Shown here piece by piece: positions 38,473-50,735 of a DNA stretch of 64,000 nt. The DNA is taken from assembly GCA_900618425.1 (NCBI GenBank), contig UZAN01039775.1, positions 49,685 through 113,684 on the forward strand. Direction: 5' to 3'. Made by a program: the position numbers and the translations under genes. The notes beneath the pieces were generated by a model, which saw only the letters and a program-made list of their open reading frames with translations, was not told the origin of the DNA and did no database searches. The DNA comes from Echinostoma caproni. Its lineage: Eukaryota > Platyhelminthes > Trematoda > Plagiorchiida > Echinostomatidae. Each line of letters begins with the position of its first letter. Within the stretch, counting starts at the first letter, position 1.

Positions 38473-38603
38473 TGAACGAGTGCATTGTCAAAGATAAAAA
38501 CTTCTGGGACACCCGGTTGCTCAGCAGCGATTAGTGTAGAGCAGCTTGATAGAAACCCATTGAAAACATGCCAACTGATCTGGTTCAAATCTTGAATTGT
38601 CAC
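38473..38603 (-). pseudogene. DDE transposase fragment cut by the gap
   Basis: The minus-strand frame reads QDLNQISWHVFNGFLSSC and, further on, EVFIFDNALV before running into the gap. A hydrophobic strand followed by DNA at the end of FIFDNALV is the second catalytic block of IS630/mariner-superfamily transposases. The DNA coding FDNALV is identical for 22 bases to the plus-strand copy at 38930-38951, so the two belong to one family and lie in opposite orientation. The rest of the gene should lie in the gap. Confidence 0.7.
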
Positions 38604-38646
38604 AGACTTCTCAACCTATGACGAAATTCATGTATCATCCAACAGT

Positions 38647-39445
38647 CACAATCCTCTAGCCTTGACCAGCATTCCTTTAGCCACAAACCCGCAATTCTCT
38701 AGACACGGCTCCTCTTCCCTTAGTCCTGTTTTTTAACCTTTCTCTTAACAGTCGCACAAGCTTTAATGACTGTTTCCCATTCACATGTTAACTTGGTTCA
38801 TGAGATTTGGATACGATAATATATCGCGGATAAGAAACATCGTTCACAAAAGACACATTCAAGATTTTTATTCACAGGAGTAGTGCATCTCAGATTTTCT
38901 ATGCAGTCTCGTCATGCGGCATTCGATCATCTTTGACAATGCACTCGTTCATCGGAGAGCTTTGCATGCGCAGTGAAATACCAACCACCATGTCCGATTT
39001 CTCCCACCATATAGTCCCTTTCTCAATCCATTGGAAGAGGTCTTTAGTAAATTCAAACAGTTTAGAGATTTTATTCTTTTAATTCCCTTATCATTTAGTA
39101 CATTGAAAACTGGTTCACTGAAAACACTGAAGTCATACGAGATGTACCAAATCGTTTGACGATACGGGCAAATCGTCTAAACCTACTCCAATCACTATGT
39201 GGTGCGGCATTTGATACCGTTACTACAGTCAACTGCGCGGCATACGATCGTCACACCTTCACATTTGTTAGTCCAGCTCTGCAATATGAAAATTTGTGAA
39301 ATATAAATTTTTTCAACATTCCTTGACCTCAGAATATAGCGATAGTTTTTGTTCCGACTCGCCTACAGCGGTGTGACCAAAGGTTGTGCGTCGAGGCTAA
39401 AGGACTGCGGGTCGTGGCTAAAGCATTGCGGGTTTTGGCTAAAGC
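38647..39445 (+). mobile_element. DDE DNA transposon, copy B, with subterminal repeats
   Basis: The right end (39390-39445) shows tandem units GGCTAAAGGACTGCGGG and GGCTAAAGCATTGCGGG, then a third GGCTAAAG. The left end (38647-38740) carries the inverted form (CTTTAGCCACAAACCC, GCAATTCTCTAG). Between them lies a plus-strand transposase remnant. The 39080-39390 segment matches both arms of copy A at 4.9-5.9 kb. The element is about 0.8 kb, too short for an intact transposase, so it is an internal-deletion derivative. Outer limits are approximate and no target duplication was identified. Confidence 0.68.
38926..39080 (+). pseudogene. DDE transposase C-terminal remnant
   Basis: The frame reads IIFDNALVHRRALHAQ, a TGA stop, NTNHHVRFLPPYSPFLNPLE, then EVFSKFKQF. 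The Asp of FDNA and the Glu of NPLEEVFSKFK are the second and third catalytic residues of the IS630-Tc1-mariner DDE fold, and LPPYSPFLNP is its hallmark. The first catalytic Asp and the DNA-binding domain are missing. Confidence 0.85.
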
Positions 39446-42357
39446 TTGATGGGAAAAGGTGTAGAACTATCGGTTGTTTAACTTGAATGCTGTGTCGTTA
39501 AACCGTTTAGTTTATTCTGTGGGTGTATCTTTGGGTTTTTATCAAGTTCTTTTTGAGCACTGTCATTATGAATGGACTTAAAGGAACGCAGAATTACCAA
39601 CAAGGGATTGTTTGCAATGGAGATCCGCTCAAACAGCTGGTACATCAAATGCTTCGTGATATTTCCGTCGATACATGCTTGGGGAGAAGCACAAATTCTC
39701 TCAGTCTTCCTCCGTAAATTTCACTCTACGAGGGTTCTGAACATAATTTAATACAAAAACATACATGTTCACTCTATTAAAATAGTCTCCGAATTGTTTG
39801 AATAAAACGGAGTTGATCAGGAAAATATAAATCTAAACGCAATTTGGTGAATATTGCAACATTTTTGAATTCATCTTTTTTTAGCTTTGCGTTCTTTATG
39901 AACTGTGTACAAATTTGAAACTTTAAATCAATCTATAAACAAAAATGCATATTGTCAGCTTGATTCGGTTTTCAAATCATCGACCACGGTAATTTGATCA
40001 CATCTAAACGGAGTGAAGGAAGCATAGCTTTTTTCTAACCTCAGCATTCTGAAACTTTATAAGTAAATTTGAAGAAAATTTAAAATGGTTGTCAGAACTA
40101 GAATTATTCAGTTGCCAGTTACATATCGGTCCGTTGATCAAAGTTGATTCTGTGACAGGATCTCATTCCTGACATTTGCCGCGAAGACAAATTTGTTCCA
40201 ATCAGTGGGAATTTCACAAACCTCAACAACGATTTGAATCAGTTCAATTTCATGGTTGCTTTGACCGAAATTTCGTGATGGCCATTTGGTAGTCTTCTTG
40301 AAGAAAAAACACTGGAAAACTTTGACGAGCGCAGAAACTATAATTATGTTGCCGTCATAACAATTATTGTAACTCCGTCAATTCGGTTTGGGTGTCCAAT
40401 TTTGTGCGCTTAAATCTGTTGGGCGCAAGAAATTCGCCCTGTTCGTTACCCTCGCTCTATTTTTTCTTTTTGAAAACGCCGGTTTGGTAGGGTTTACCAA
40501 CTCAATGCATCGCTCTATTAAGCAGTTCATTTTACCTTTAAATATTAGCAACTCTTAGAACGTTTCTTCATTCTCTATTACAACAACGGATAGCTGTGCT
40601 ACACTGTGATTTTGGATGCTCGCTGAGTACCGTTTATGCCCCTTCAGTTCGCGAAATACGAGCTCAAGAACAAAATGAATGACCGGGAAACCAGGAGCAG
40701 ATAACTAGCCAGCATACAGACAATGCGGATGGGAGGTGGTAACGACTGAAAGCGAACCTGTGGAATTTGTGCGTCAGACAACTCGAAGTTGTATTAACAA
40801 TTTTAGCGTGATATGCTGTGCAGTGGACCGGACATTTCAGAAAATGTTACCCACATTCCCCAAATAACATGGTTTAATAATGCCACTTCCATAGCACCCA
40901 TTAATACTTTAATACACAGTATTCTATCACACACTTGTCATCCTCCATCGGACCTTTGGTCAGTTCATTGTGAATAGGACCAAATAAGTGTAATAATACT
41001 TTAAACTGTGGTCACCTAAACCTCCAAAGCGCACTCACAATTTAGCTTGGATCACAGATTCCACCATAGCAATAAATACACGAACTATGCAAGCATTTTG
41101 GATGTATCTCTATGCAGTAATGTATCTCTGATAACATGACATTTTTATTTTCAACCACGGACGTTAAAACACCCTGATTTTTGGAAGTTTTTTCAGATTG
41201 TACTTCGGTCCGATTGCTCAATGAATACGGAGAATGTGATTAGCTTTGGGTCATTCATCAGCGAATTCATCAGTGAATTACAGCACTAGACAGCATTAAA
41301 CATGAGCACTGTGGGCGATTCATTCAAAAAAAGCGGCCGGAATGGTCGTTTGACAATTCCAGGGTGTATGAAAATCTTGGCACTTTTCAGGTCAAAGATT
41401 AGACCCCAGAACTACATACAGTCAATTTCCTGCTATATTGTATCTCCGGGAAATTTGAAAAAGTGAGTAAATTCCTGGAAATGCGACATAGCAGGGTAAA
41501 TAGTAGTAGGTGCTGATAAGTAGTATAGAAATCGGTTGACAGTTTTGTGACAAAAAAACCGGATCGATGACAAGTAGGTTAATCCCGTTAGTTGTTACCA
41601 ATCTTTATAATTAGAAACTGTTGAATCATAACGGAATTTATATCAATCGTCTTGCGTATCCCGCTTGTATCGAAGAAATTTAAATCCTTTATGATGCCCT
41701 CAGCTTGATATCGGTATTTTGCATGCGGTATTCAGCCTTTTTTCAGTTATATGTGCCCAGTTATCCCGAAACTGCCTACTCTTCTTCAGGGGAACCTTTT
41801 CGGACCCAATTATCCCATATTCATTCCAGATATTCCTCCATTCCGTTGAAATGTTAGGAAAACCTTGGTCTTATGACGTCCACCATAATATACTACTGTT
41901 TTAGCCATAATAATCACATCATTATTAAGCCATTCAAGGAAAATAAAGGTGAACCACTTTGAATGCAGTTAGAACGAAACAACATCTAAAATGAGTAAAA
42001 TATCTGTTACGGGGTGTACTCAGAACATTTCTTTCTTTCCCATATTCAAACTTGTTGTTTGCTGTGCAATTTATTCATGATTTTCTAGAGAAAAATGTGT
42101 ACCATTAGCTCCTGGAGACATCTATTCGCTCGTTAGCTTTTGTTGCTACCAGTGTATGTTCAAACCGATTGATGCATTCACGCGATGCCATAACGTAATT
42201 CATATACTTTACCTTTTTCAATTTAAAATGTCCGAGTATCAATCTAAGATGCCATGTTGCTATGTGTAGACAGTACGATGGTCCCATTATTCCAGCGTTT
42301 CACATTCTCTATCAAAAGCGAACCGTTTATTCCCGAAAACGGTGAACGATTGAGGAG
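39446..42357. other. no recognised gene
   Basis: A plus-strand frame ending at 39717 (QNYQQGIVCNGDPLKQL onward) has protein-like codon use but no domain and no strong splice acceptor. The rest shows nothing recognisable. Confidence 0.4.
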
Positions 42358-42800
42358 CTAAAATAGAGTATTGTCGTACAGTATGAAAGTATTCCGATAG
42401 TTACTATTCTGAAGGTGATATTTGCTATTTTTCAATGCAAGCCGCAGGAGCCTACCGCCGGTGTATTCTGGTTCCATAAACACTTCTTTCAAACCTGTAT
42501 GATATGGCGCGTTATCGCACACGACCAGTGTTTTTCCTTTGGTTAGCGGGAAGATTGTCCAGAACGCCACAGGTTTCCTTGCTAAAGGACCCATATTTTA
42601 GTGTATAATTAATCACGCCATACTCTGACATAGCCCCAAGAATATGAAGATTTCGCCCCCTGCTGCTTGCATGAATGCATCGAGCTTTCTCTCCTCGTAG
42701 GGATCGAATATGTGATCTATATAGTGCAAAAGAGGTTAAAATTTGCTTCAATGACATGCGCATGGCTTCTGAATCCACGTCATTGAAGGATCGTGTCAGC
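42358..42800 (-). pseudogene. DDE transposase remnant (second family)
   Basis: The minus strand reads FALYRSHIRSLRGEKARC, ASSRGRNLHILGAMSEYGVI and NYTLKYGSF in one frame. After a frameshift at about 42550-42595 it reads GKTLVVCDNAPYHTGLKEVF and EYTGGRLLRL. RGEKA, the GRNLHILGAMS strand and the CDNAPYH block are typical of IS630-like DDE_3 transposases; the Asp of CDNA is catalytic. The PYSPxLNPxE block that should follow RLL is replaced by unrelated sequence. The DNAPYHT block differs from DNALVHR at 38.9 kb, so this is a different family. No terminal repeats were identified. Confidence 0.78.
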
Positions 42801-42860
42801 CAATCCGAGGTAGTGCAGACAGAAGCAGAATTATGCAAGCAGTATTGCAATCTGATTGGC

Positions 42861-45078
42861 GGGAGCCTAGATAACAAATAATCTTTTTTTGTACATATTA
42901 TTTAATCGCTTTCACTTCTTCCAATAAGCGAACTACGATTTGTCAGTCTTGCAGCCTTTTCCTCGCGTCTCGTTCACGTGGGATATTGCGAGCTCGTACC
43001 ATTGCGGTCCTGTGCTTCCTTAATCCAGTCTGTGAAAACTGATCCGTGATTCGTGATCTATGATTCCGATTGCGTGGTTAGTGTTCCGAATTCCGTGCAT
43101 ACTACTACTAGTAATACTACTACAATCACTAGAGCTTTCTCGATGTATTGCTAGCCACTGTAATGCACCCGTAGCTGTAGAAAGTCAAATATCATCCGAA
43201 TCAAAGAACCGAGCGTTTTATCGAATGCGGTCAACGTCAGACACAAGAACCTTCCGTGTCTATCAATCATCTGACTCAAAGGTAAACGTACTCATCACTC
43301 CGCACATACACGAAAATCCCGACCCCAAAACAGATTGTCGTGCCGCCTTTCCGTGGTATGTGATATCAGTCATAGACATTTTGCACAAGACAGTGTAGAT
43401 GCTGTCCCCGGTTGTCAGGCGGCCGAGCCTAGTTCACGGCCTCCTTCAGTGCTGTGCAGAACACTGCAACCATTTCACGTCGTCCGCTATCACCCCGTTT
43501 GTACCGAGAACACTTCATGCATGAGACCATGAACGTTCGTGGTGAGCACAGTTCAGTCAATTGATCGCGTGCTTGGTAAAGTGAGAGATGTGGTCATCGT
43601 GTGAGAAGCCCAACCAAACCCTAACGCGTTCCTTTTTATTTCGTATTCAACCAAGCCTTCATCGGTTTGCTCATGGTGGCATAGCTCTGACTGAATTGTG
43701 CGTTGCATTGTCCAATCCGTGTGTGCAAACAAGCAGACAAGATCATCGTCGATGCATATTTTTGTTGAGCGTGGGACGATATTTTGGGGGGCCATAGATC
43801 AGTAAGCAGGTAGGATGCACATGGATCTGGGTAAACAGGGGTCCCATCGAACGTTTTCACTCTATTGTGCAAGGTATTAACCATATAGCAACATGACATC
43901 TCAAATTGATATTCGGACATCTTAAAGTGATATTCGTCTTAAACTGAAAAAGGTATGGTACTTTTTGTGATGCTCTTGTTGTCACGTCTATATAGTCCAT
44001 GCGTGCGGTAAAGGCATGCCTGCTGTGCGCGCGAAGTTAACTGGGTCTGCTAAAGTCTCGCGGTGTTGTTTCTCGCTCGGGTTAGCGCCAGGTCTCTTGT
44101 TGCCGTAACCCATCGGACCGATCGATAAGTGAACCCGATCGGTCGAGTGATTTTCGGGTAGGCATAGGAAGAGGATAAGTTCAGAATCGGATGCTGCTTA
44201 GGTGTTGGTAGACAATCACCAGAGGAGAATTAGTTGTGGAACGATGCGCGATGTGGAATATTCGGAATGCAAAAGTTCAAGCGATGATGACACTGGGCCA
44301 ACGTTTAACTCCTCTAAGGTACATGCACTATTTTGTTAAGCTGGTTCTTGCGCAAATTTTCCGGCAGGCGGGAGGCGGGAGTTCACTAGGAAAAATTCAC
44401 TCCTGTTCAGCCAACCGAAGGCCATAGACGCCAGGATACAGGGATTACAGCAACTCTCAAGCAATTGGCGATTCATAGACTAAAAGTGCATCTCACAAAC
44501 TGTTATTAGACCCGCGTTACGACGACCTTTGGCAAGTGACCTGTCTATAGCTTCATCAGTGCTCTGGGACAAGTGAGAGCATCGTTCATTCATTCACACA
44601 GACGCGTCCGCATGACGGTGTTTATTGATCGCTCGGATCTCACATTTCACTCCACTCACCCGCTTACCAGTCAATCGCGAATATCGTTCACCCGTTTGCA
44701 CGTTGGTACGACGGATCCCATTGATAGACTGAATGACCGTGGCTTTGGTGAACACTAGCAAAAATGACCACATTCGAGTTTCCCATAGTTCAGTTCAGTG
44801 CCCCAAAGAATTGCAGATTTCAAAGATGTATTTTTAGCAAAATCACAAACAGCGGTTTGTCTCAGCTTGGCTCTCCTTTAGAAGTCAACAAACGCGCTGT
44901 TTAGGTCAATTGTACACCATAATCGACCCCAACTGCGAGCATTAGCCAAGGCAAACAGCCTCAATTGATCAAATAAATTTTGCGACTCTCTGATTGAGAT
45001 AACTCCTGTAGCATTCACTGCATCACATTCATCGTGTTTGCGATACTTAGATTGATTTGAAAGGAAATCATCTAATGA
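42861..45078. other. no recognised gene; GC-richer patch
   Basis: From about 43,000 to 44,500 the base composition is visibly richer in G+C than the flanks, with overlapping protein-like frames on both strands (43060-43398 plus, 43553-43920 minus). No domain, retroelement motif or splice pair supports a call. Confidence 0.35.
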
Positions 45079-46325
45079 CTAAAAAAGAGACCCAAAAGAA
45101 AAAAATTCTTCGTCAAATTCCAAACAGGCGACTTCTTCAAAAGGACGGTCATCAATAGATGCATAATGAGTAAAGTCCTCGATCAAATCCCATTTATCCT
45201 CTGGTGGCTGCATCACCGGCTCAATCAATGTGAATTTGAACCCAGCTTTCATGAAAGTGGTGATCAGTAAGTGTGGGTGCACAGAAACCAAGCTTGCTTG
45301 ACCAGATGCGTGACCATGAGGGTGTCCACCTCCGCTTTCATGTTAAGTTTCTCATCTTCAATCAAAGACAAAACATATTCCAGTAAATGTTTTGGAAAAG
45401 AACATGTGAATAACCAAATCACGCCCTGATTCGTTGGTTGGAACATTGAAGAACAGTTCGAAAACAGCCGTACCAGAGTGACGTTGGATAATACTGCGGC
45501 TCTGTTATGGCAAGGGGCGTTGTCCATAAATAGCAAAGTAGAGTTCCTTTGAGAAACCATTTTGCGGCTGATGTCGCACTGCCAACTGTAAAACAACATA
45601 TAAGTCATCCATGCTTTCTTTGAAGAACTATAACTGCATGGAAGGCATTTTCTATCTATACCTCGGGAGGCATCGTGGAGTTTGAAGCCTTTTATTCACC
45701 AACGGTGATAAATTTTCTTCAGTCATGCTTCCACAAAGCAGTAATGTTACCATCTCTTTGAATATCTTGGACCCAGAAACAGTCTTTCCATTCAGACTTA
45801 ATGTTCTGGGAGCTGCGTGCAATAAAAAGCTGTTTCACCTAGATTGAAAATATCACAGTCAGCATATCCATGTATCAACTGTGGTAACCCCCCTCGAAAC
45901 TCGTCCACTGCATCACGCGATGCTGCTAAACTTTTACCACAAAACTATTAAGTAACGCACATGAGCTGCTTGTTTCTTACTTTGTAAGATTGACTACCGT
46001 ATCTGTTTGGCTAAGAGTGAAACCAACCTTTGGAAGCCTCGAAGTCATTATGATACCATCTTTGTGCTAGCTGTAGTGCCTTTTTACGTACGATGCTCTC
46101 CACCATTGGGAACGCTCCGTGCTTTCCCCTCACAACAGTGAACCAAGCCAAAGTTGCCTCATTAACTGCCTTGAACTTTTTGTTGATTTCCAGGTGGCAT
46201 CTTTCCTCAAATGTTTCAGCTTTAAAATTTCAGCATTTCCAACAGTCAGATTCTCTCTGATCGATAGGCGCTTGCACACTTTGACGTCAAATGATACTGT
46301 CTTCGAACCATTACATCCATGTGAC
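45079..46325 (-). pseudogene. pogo/Tigger-type transposase pseudogene
   Basis: Reading the minus strand from 46325 down, pieces of one protein appear in order across several frames. First is a psq/CENP-B helix-turn-helix start (KVCKRLSIRENLTVGNAEIL). Then comes the second DNA-binding segment (VNEATLAWFTVVRGKHGAFP, RKKALQLAQRW, FEASKGWF). The catalytic domain follows with DCDIFNLGETAFYCTQLPE (first block, normally N-x-DET, Asp now Gly), KKAWMT, and LLFMDNAPCHN (second block). It is followed by LVRLFSNCSSMFQPTNQGVI, where TNQG replaces the usual DQG, and the tail AGFKFTLIEPV and DKWDLIEDF. This covers essentially the full length of a Tigger-like transposase. At least three frameshifts or stops and the lost catalytic Asp make it inactive. 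Confidence 0.87.
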
Positions 46326-46844
46326 TTCCTTGCATGGATTATTCAGTCAGTGAACAGTGCCACGAAAGCATCACACTAGCTGCAACACCATTGGTTAAGT
46401 GCGACATTCCAAGGTGGATGGCCAATGGTCGTCCCGAATATCGGTCAACGATCAAGTGAGTACGTATCAGGAACTGCGACATATTGAGAGGTGCGACATT
46501 ACATAGCATAAGGTTGGTTTGGGTTTCGAAAAAGTGGGAAGGTATTAGAAAATTATGACTTCTCAGAGGTGTGAAACAGCAGGAGACTGACTGTATATGC
46601 CCTGATGCGTTTAACCCAAGCACGTATTTTCTGGGTTCTTTAGCCTCCCTTCTTACAAACACATACACATATTCACACATCATTAGTGATCGATCGAAAT
46701 GGGCCACATGACTGTGGATGCCGGCAGCATAGAACTAATAATGAGATTTGCAATACAGACAGTAACATATGCACACATACAGATAAATGATCCATTTCGC
46801 ATATTTATTTCATTCTCTCAGCCCCTCGGTTTTATCCGGACATA
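46326..46844. other. no recognised feature
   Basis: A minus-strand frame of 122 codons (46339-46707) abuts the transposase pseudogene. It has no recognisable domain and may be flanking transposon sequence. Confidence 0.4.
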
Positions 46845-47265
46845 TAGTATAATGTACAGCTGTTGATGAAAGTGGTGCAACATGACTCTGATTTTAGAAA
46901 AACATTTCACTTTTCAGTATAATACTTGTATGTTTATGGTTATGGGCGAAGTGTATTTATTCCGAACTATATCGCACACATGTATGCTCTTATTTCTTTT
47001 CTATCACCCTTGGAATTGATTCGACCGTGATTTTCGCGATACACAATTTGTAGTAGTTTGTGAAAATATTTTATCCAAAGCTGCATGAAAGTTCATTCTT
47101 TTTAACCAGTGATTGTTGTTTCTTGAGAGTGTTTTTAGATTGGAGTAAGCGAATTTCAAATAGCCTATCTCTTTTCATTCTTCGCGCAGTAAATTAACCC
47201 AGTTGATGAAAATTGTGTAGCTTTAATAACCTATTTGGCTACAGACTATTCACGCCTTATCCCTG
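46845..47265 (+). repeat. dispersed repeat R1, copy 2
   Basis: Collinear with 21343-21775. It is followed after about 135 bp by repeat R2 copy 2, so R1 and R2 may be parts of one larger element that is broken up elsewhere. Confidence 0.62.
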
Positions 47266-47399
47266 TTCGTAAACAGGTACAATTTAGCTAGTTAGGGAGC
47301 GGCGTATAATAAAAGAAATTGGCAAATTTGGTGAACTCTATGCAAATGCGACTGACTCCAGTGCTCACAACTGAAGAACGGCAAATTGAATATGGACGA

Positions 47400-47715
47400 G
47401 ATGAAAGTACTATACCTGTATCAAGTCTATGGGTCATTTCGATAAATACACTCTAGTTATGTTTGTTACTAAGGCTTTGTTATTATAAAACCGATACACA
47501 GGCAACCGTCTTTCAGATGGAGAAATTGCACACTTTATTGGAATTCGACTAATAGAAGCAAATACATAGGTGGATATTATAAGGGAAAAGCCGCGTCTCA
47601 TGTGGGGCGATATCATATTCACTCCGGTGAATGAGGCTCGAAACCCTGAATGCTGGGAGGAATGCATGTGATGAAAGTCAGGGTGTTGCACCAATTTGAT
47701 CAATACCTGGAACGG
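47400..47715 (+). repeat. dispersed repeat R2, copy 2
   Basis: Aligns with 35600-35860. One plus-strand frame here reads NRLSDGEIAHFIGIRLIEAN, then IIREKPRLMWGDIIFTPVNE. The other copy has the similar VGIRMIEAKTGVDSI, so part of R2 probably encodes a protein. I do not recognise the protein family. Confidence 0.55.
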
Positions 47716-50559
47716 TATCATTTCGAGTCACTAAAAACAGTTGTTTCCCTGAAATTGTGATCTGTATATGAGAATGGTTCTACATAACAAACATTATGTG
47801 ACGAGTAGGCAGGAAGAATGTCCCATGACTGGCTCATCAAAATCCACATCCATTTTCTTCCTTGCCACAGTTATTTGCTATTTACAGTCCTCAGAATTCG
47901 ATCGGAGAATAAGGCGTTCAATCTACTTAGTTCACCTTTGATAAACGTGGCCAAATACCTAACAGCTGAAGCACTGTACGACTTGTTCACACGTTCCTTT
48001 TTTTCGTCGCAGCCACTTTAGTGGGGGAAAGTTTATCCTTCCGTCGGATTCATATATGCTTTGAACAGGGCAGCAGTAATTACACATGGCACTGATCGTT
48101 TGGGTGATTAGGGGGATCTTACTATTCGAATGAAATACTGTTAATTCTTTCACCACATCCTTGTATCATTGGTAAGTAACTTATCATGTGTGTATTTCAA
48201 TGTTAGAAGTATGCAACCGATTGCATTCGGTTAAAAGGAATCGGTGTTATTCAAGAGAAGCTGGACCTCAATGGAATTTGATCATTTCGTTAATGAAAGC
48301 CTAGACTTAATCCATTCATGCAATGATTCATTCCAACATTCACATCTGAGCATATTTACTGATTTAGCGATCCATCTTGACATGATTCGCTTCCTCATCG
48401 AACCGACAGAGGTAATTTATCCCCGGGTTCGTCCATTCGCTTCTATGATACACACTCGATCAACGATCACAGATATAACGTTTCAGGGTGNATCCCCGCT
48501 CGGTAACTCACTCAAAAAATACTTTCGTTTATTTTCGAAGAAGTGAGTTAGTTTGGACAGGATGGGTTTAGACAGACCCGGTCCAATCGGCCGAAACACC
48601 AATCATCTTGTGGGGTACCCATTGGAATGCGACTGGTTGGATTCAGTTGAAGTTACGACGGATTCACGTGAAGTTGAAAAGGTATGGTAAACTTTAAGTC
48701 GTCTATAAAGTGCCCCACATCAGTGGCAACAAGTGGGAACAAAAGCGATCACGACCAAATTCCTGAATTCATCTGTTCGCAAACGAAAGAAAATGGTTTA
48801 TTCACTACATGTATCTCTATTGTACGTGACCAGCGGAGCCACGACCTCAATCACATCGCGGTAATATAAAATGGTATGGGGTATCGCGCGTGCCAAAAGG
48901 TCATCGGAACTTTCCATAAGCAGCCCTGATCCCACTATCGTCTCCCTATGATCCACCACACCAGTTTCAACTTCAACTGAAACCATTGTAACGAATCAAA
49001 CCCATGGCATTCCACCGAGTACCCGGCAAAGTGAATAATGTTTCGGCCGGCCGGAGCAAAATGATGTTCCCCGTGAGCAAACAAAATTAATTTTGTGGTG
49101 AGCTACTCGTCGAACTTGAAAGTTTCGATGGGGTGGCAGTTGGTGTACCGGGGACGTTGTGTTTCTGACCGTTCATCCAGGGGGAAGAAGATCATATACG
49201 AACCCGGTGGTCACTGGCCCCAGTCGGCCAAGTCAGGAAACGATTAATGCACGTGAGCTCACTGGGTTGGCCATAAATTTTTCGATCTTCGTCAGGCTCT
49301 GGGAAACTCTATCAAAGTGTGTGCTAAAAGCTCTTAATGCTTGCCAATCTTAATGAAACATCAATACGGATTTGGTTTTCGGCTTAAAACAAACTCTTCT
49401 TTGACGAATGTTCTTTCGAGCCCCGCTTGAGGTTTGCAGAACGTGGAAGCAGTTCTACGAATAGGCCTCTACTTTCGGGTTGAGATCCGGTCTGTGAGAC
49501 GTTCTTATTATCCTGTAGCAAACTATGCCGTCATATGTATGATATATAGTTTCAGATAAATGTGCTTACCAACAAGCATACTCTCAGTCAATGAATGTTA
49601 AACGATACGATATTTCGAATTCCCCCAATTTTCCTATTCTCCTATTCATAAATTTATTTATGCTTTGTATACGGTACATTCGCTCCCTTCCCGCCCCCCT
49701 CATATAGTATCTAGTCTATAACATCAACTTGAACGCAGAAATTACTGCCTTGTTCATACAATTTCTAATCGAGTATCTGACCGTTTCGGAAAAGTGCGAA
49801 CTGCTCGGAGATCGAGGGTTGCATAGTTCGGATTAGACTGACAGCCGGTAACACTGGCTGGTTGTATATTTTCTATCGAGAGCGTCTATTCAATAGGAAG
49901 GTCGTTGTATCCCATAAGGGAGAAATGTCTTTATCTCACTAGTGTGTAATGATTGGAAGCAGACCTGCTCGTAACTAGTAGGCAATCCAAGTGCCAAAGA
50001 AAGCGTGTAAATTCAAATGAACCAAATGCCAACGAGTAAACCTGGACATTGTCAAAATGGAAAGGTAAAGATACGTACAACTAATCAATACTAGATCAGA
50101 CATGTTTGTACGTTGATAAATGGAAATAGCTGATGTTCATCCCATTCGTGGAGCAGAAAACGTTTAAAAATTTCGGTGTTTCAACTTTTCGCCGTGGTTT
50201 GAAATCCACTAGTTTTGAAAAATAATTTCACACACAATCGGCCCTTTCTTGTTACCGGAAATCAAAACTAAGTTTCCCAAAGGCCCATTGAATTAATCAT
50301 CTGATGAAATTTCTATTCCACCGAGTACAAACTAGGAACAGAAGGAACATGGCGATAAGTTGTTGAGCGCATGCTGATTCATATTCTCAGTAGGATTTTA
50401 GTGTTGTACATTGTCCGATTTCGAACAAAGATTCCAACATGGTTATCGTTGCAGGGATTTTTCATCAATAGTATCTCAACTTTTCCCCCCTTTTGTCCTC
50501 CAGCTCAAACTGTGACAATTATATTTTAAGTCTGTAGTAATTTCATGAAGGAATTCGTC
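47716..50559. other. no recognised gene; single N at 48491
   Basis: Short ORFs only; one spans the ambiguous base at 48491. The 48,550-49,350 part is somewhat G+C-richer than its flanks, without motifs. Confidence 0.4.
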
Positions 50560-50735
50560 CTTTATAGAGCGGATGAAGCAAGAACTGAAAAGTTCAAAAG
50601 CACTGGACAGCTGTTTCAACCTGGTTGCATCTCATCAGCAGCAGTGCGCGAATCCATCAACCGAAGTGGAGATCGTGAACCTGGAACCTTACAGGCAGAA
50701 CGCAAGCATGTCACCCAGTCGGCCACCGGGCAGCT
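50560..50735 (-). mobile_element. tRNA-derived SINE, copy 2
   Basis: On the minus strand from 50735, GCTGCCCGGTGGCCGACTGG matches the tRNA-like head of copy 1, including CATGCTTGCGTTCT. The A box is altered (TGGCCGACTGGG). The B box is disrupted (AGGTTCACGATC), so polymerase III transcription is unlikely. The hammerhead body and a tail ending near GAATTC follow as in copy 1. An open plus-strand frame across it (50545-50889) is fortuitous. Confidence 0.82.
50600..50647 (-). ncRNA. hammerhead ribozyme motif in SINE copy 2
   Basis: The minus strand has stem I GCACTG/CAGTGC, core CTGATGA, stem II GATG/GGTT (weakened), an intact GAAAC, minimal stem III around AGCT, and the GTC cleavage triplet. 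An extra CTG lies between stem I and the core, probably a triplet duplication. Compared with copy 1 the invariant GAAA is preserved but stem II and the stem I junction are damaged. Confidence 0.72.

Noticed and set aside
37326..38603. Very long open frames on both strands (up to 425 codons)
   Set aside because: They exist only because the run of N in the assembly gap translates without stops.
46119..46379. 86-codon plus-strand ORF
   Set aside because: Antisense to the DNA-binding part of the Tigger-like pseudogene.
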